A stretch of DNA of 64,000 bases, from assembly GCA_902779355.1 (NCBI GenBank), contig CACZBF010000011.1:1-64000 (forward strand). The letters run 5' to 3'. Both the position numbers and the translations under genes were made by a program. Below the pieces are notes generated by a model. It was not told the origin of the DNA. It saw only the letters and a program-made list of their open reading frames with translations, and did not search any database. This DNA comes from an uncultured Lachnospiraceae bacterium. GTDB lineage: Bacteria; Bacillota; Clostridia; Lachnospirales; Lachnospiraceae. The first letter of the stretch is position 1. Each line of letters starts with the position of its first letter. Below, in pieces: positions 62,656 through 64,000 of this stretch.

Positions 62656-64000
62656 TGGATGCATTTCAGTTTGAAGATTACGGAGAATATGTTCAGGATC
62701 TGGCGAAGCAGATCCTTGTGAACCGCGGTGTGAACGCCGAGGCGATGCTCGATTACTGTGAGAAACTGATCGAACGGGGCAAAAAAACCAACGATAACAA
62801 GCTCCTTGGCTTCGGGTATTATTTTCGCGCGGAAAATAATTATGTTTTGAACCGTACGGAGGACTTTCTGCGGAATATCATGACGGCGCTGGCCTATCTG
62901 GATGCGTCGGGACAATGGGAACTTTTGACGAGAGCCTACAATCTCATGGCGATCACCTCTTTGAACCGCGGAAATGCGCCGTTTGCCATGGATTATTATC
63001 TGACCTCCCTGAAATATTGCCAAAATTATGGGCTGTATGAGATGGGGACGATCATCAACATCAATATCGGCATGCTCTACATGAACTGCGGAGATTATCA
63101 GCAGGCCGCCCGTTTTTTTGAGGCGGGGCTTACACTTCTGCAAAAATATCCGGAGTATCCGGGATCCAATGATCTTGTGTTCAGCGCCAATATCGGTCTC
63201 GCCAATACCTGTCTCATGCGGCATGACCTGATGGCAGGCCGGAGCTATATGGATCGTGCGAAAAAAGCGGTGAATCTGGAGGAAGATCCGGTGAATCTTC
63301 TGATCTTTCACTGTTTTGAAGCGCGCATCTATCAAGAGGAGAAAAAATTTACACTGCGGGATGATGCGATTGAAAAGATCTCCGGTATGATGAACATGGA
63401 ATTCCCGCTGATGGATATTTTTGAGGACATTTTCCGGTATTGTGAACTGCTCCTGGAGACGGAAAAATACAATGAACTCTGGGTGCTGCTGAACAAACTG
63501 GAAACCTTCACAAAACAATCCGGGATTCATAATCTGGAAAAGCGGATTCTCGGTTTGAAGATCAAGTATTACAAGGTCGTCGGGGAAAATGCGGGTTATC
63601 TGCAGGCGGCAGGGCTTTACTACGAGATTTCCGAGATGATGGAAAAGGAGAACACCTACATCATCGGAAAGATGCTGAATATCCGGAGCTTCCTGGAGGA
63701 ATCCACGCGCCGTCAGCAGGAAATGCGGGAGGAAAACGAAAAACTGCAGCACCAGTCGCAAACCGATGCATTGACGGGACTTGCCAACCGTTTCCGCTTG
63801 AATCAGGAAGCAAAGAAACGGTTCGAAGAAGCCCTGACCAAGCAGATCGCGTTTGGTGTCGAGATTTTGGATATCGATTATTTCAAACAGTTTAATGATA
63901 ATTACGGACATCAGCAGGGAGATGCCTGCATCCAGGCAGTGGCGAACCAGATCCGTTCTCTGGAAGAGCATCCCGGCGTCTTTGCGGCGCGCTACGGCGG
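62655..64000 (+). CDS. TPR-GGDEF diguanylate cyclase, truncated by window end
   Basis: An open frame runs from GTG 62655 to the end of the window (448 codons). The first ~330 residues are helical repeats of TPR type, for example AMDYYLTSLKYCQNYGLYEM and the following GDYQQAARFFEAG. A coiled coil (about 345-370) leads into a GGDEF domain with TDALTGLANRFRL, DIDYFKQFNDNYGHQQGD and ARYGG where the sequence stops, just at the active loop. It has no membrane segment. The GTG overlaps the rsmA stop by one base. It would make c-di-GMP if the loop is complete. Confidence 0.85.
   Translation, partial: MDAFQFEDYGEYVQDLAKQILVNRGVNAEAMLDYCEKLIERGKKTNDNKLLGFGYYFRAENNYVLNRTEDFLRNIMTALAYLDASGQWELLTRAYNLMAITSLNRGNAPFAMDYYLTSLKYCQNYGLYEMGTIININIGMLYMNCGDYQQAARFFEAGLTLLQKYPEYPGSNDLVFSANIGLANTCLMRHDLMAGRSYMDRAKKAVNLEEDPVNLLIFHCFEARIYQEEKKFTLRDDAIEKISGMMNMEFPLMDIFEDIFRYCELLLETEKYNELWVLLNKLETFTKQSGIHNLEKRILGLKIKYYKVVGENAGYLQAAGLYYEISEMMEKENTYIIGKMLNIRSFLEESTRRQQEMREENEKLQHQSQTDALTGLANRFRLNQEAKKRFEEALTKQIAFGVEILDIDYFKQFNDNYGHQQGDACIQAVANQIRSLEEHPGVFAARYG

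Noticed and set aside
62637-63971. A 444-codon minus-strand open frame at the end of the window.
   Set aside because: It is the complement of the TPR-GGDEF gene, whose + strand product has clear TPR and GGDEF motifs; the minus product has no recognisable domain and no ribosome site.

Overview
This window looks like an origin-proximal part of the chromosome of a Gram-positive anaerobe of class Clostridia, most likely a Lachnospiraceae-type organism. The reasons are: parAB with two perfect parS sites; the blocks rpsF-ssb-rpsR and gdpP-rplI-dnaB; a Bacillus-like block (decarboxylase, P-loop kinase, yaaR, holB, yaaT, trmN6, rsmI); metG-tatD-rsmA; a DUF3881 protein next to DUF4446; rubrerythrin and clostridial 2[4Fe-4S] ferredoxin. 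Nearly all genes lie on the + strand, as expected for one replichore next to oriC. No phage, insertion sequence, rRNA or CRISPR array was seen.

Layout. 0-6.4 kb: DegS/DegU-like two-component system, two parS sites, an MBL-fold hydrolase, parA, parB, DUF4446, DUF3881. 6.4-9.3 kb: tRNA-Arg(CCT), rubrerythrin, superoxide dismutase, a membrane protein with a Pro-Glu repeat, tRNA-Lys(CTT). 9.4-16.4 kb: VWA lipoprotein, a Cys-rich membrane protein, a zinc-ribbon membrane protein, a large polytopic protein, SurE, an HdeD-like protein. 16.5-22.6 kb: a K+-channel-like protein, a spermidine-synthase-like protein behind a possible attenuator, a lipoprotein, a chemoreceptor-like protein, TrmB, a D,D-carboxypeptidase. 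22.7-24.9 kb: an ArgR-like protein and an AbiE-like pair whose toxin half looks catalytically dead. 24.9-37.2 kb: the decarboxylase-to-rsmI block, then MATE, aroB, a FolT-like ECF component, Sir2, HdeD and patatin. 37.3-43.5 kb: ribosomal and replication operons. 43.5-48.5 kb: ferredoxin, DUF1858, MecA, a gene-free stretch with RNA-like structure, a GH18 protein, an aldose epimerase. 48.5-64 kb: Sua5, a pseudo-phosphatase, upp, dCMP deaminase, tyrS, mntP, a Ca2+/cation exchanger, clostripain-like peptidase, HD hydrolase, a NUDIX/iron-ADH fusion, metG, tatD, rsmA and a truncated TPR-GGDEF protein.

The strongest unexplained signal is a dispersed element of about 140 bp in three copies (1911-2053, 3057-3196, 16394-16536). 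Each copy has an outer inverted repeat enclosing three hairpins. The outer stem, central arm and third hairpin differ between copies by changes that preserve pairing, while the first hairpin is identical. All copies have the same orientation, and two of them bracket the parS sites. Other points of interest are a set of genes whose -10 hexamer sits only 4-10 nt before the start codon (apparently leaderless mRNAs), an LMW-phosphatase paralogue lacking both catalytic residues, an intact-looking NUDIX-alcohol dehydrogenase fusion, a degenerate AbiE toxin, and two gene-free regions that look like structured RNA. All family assignments were made by eye from protein motifs; no database search was run.
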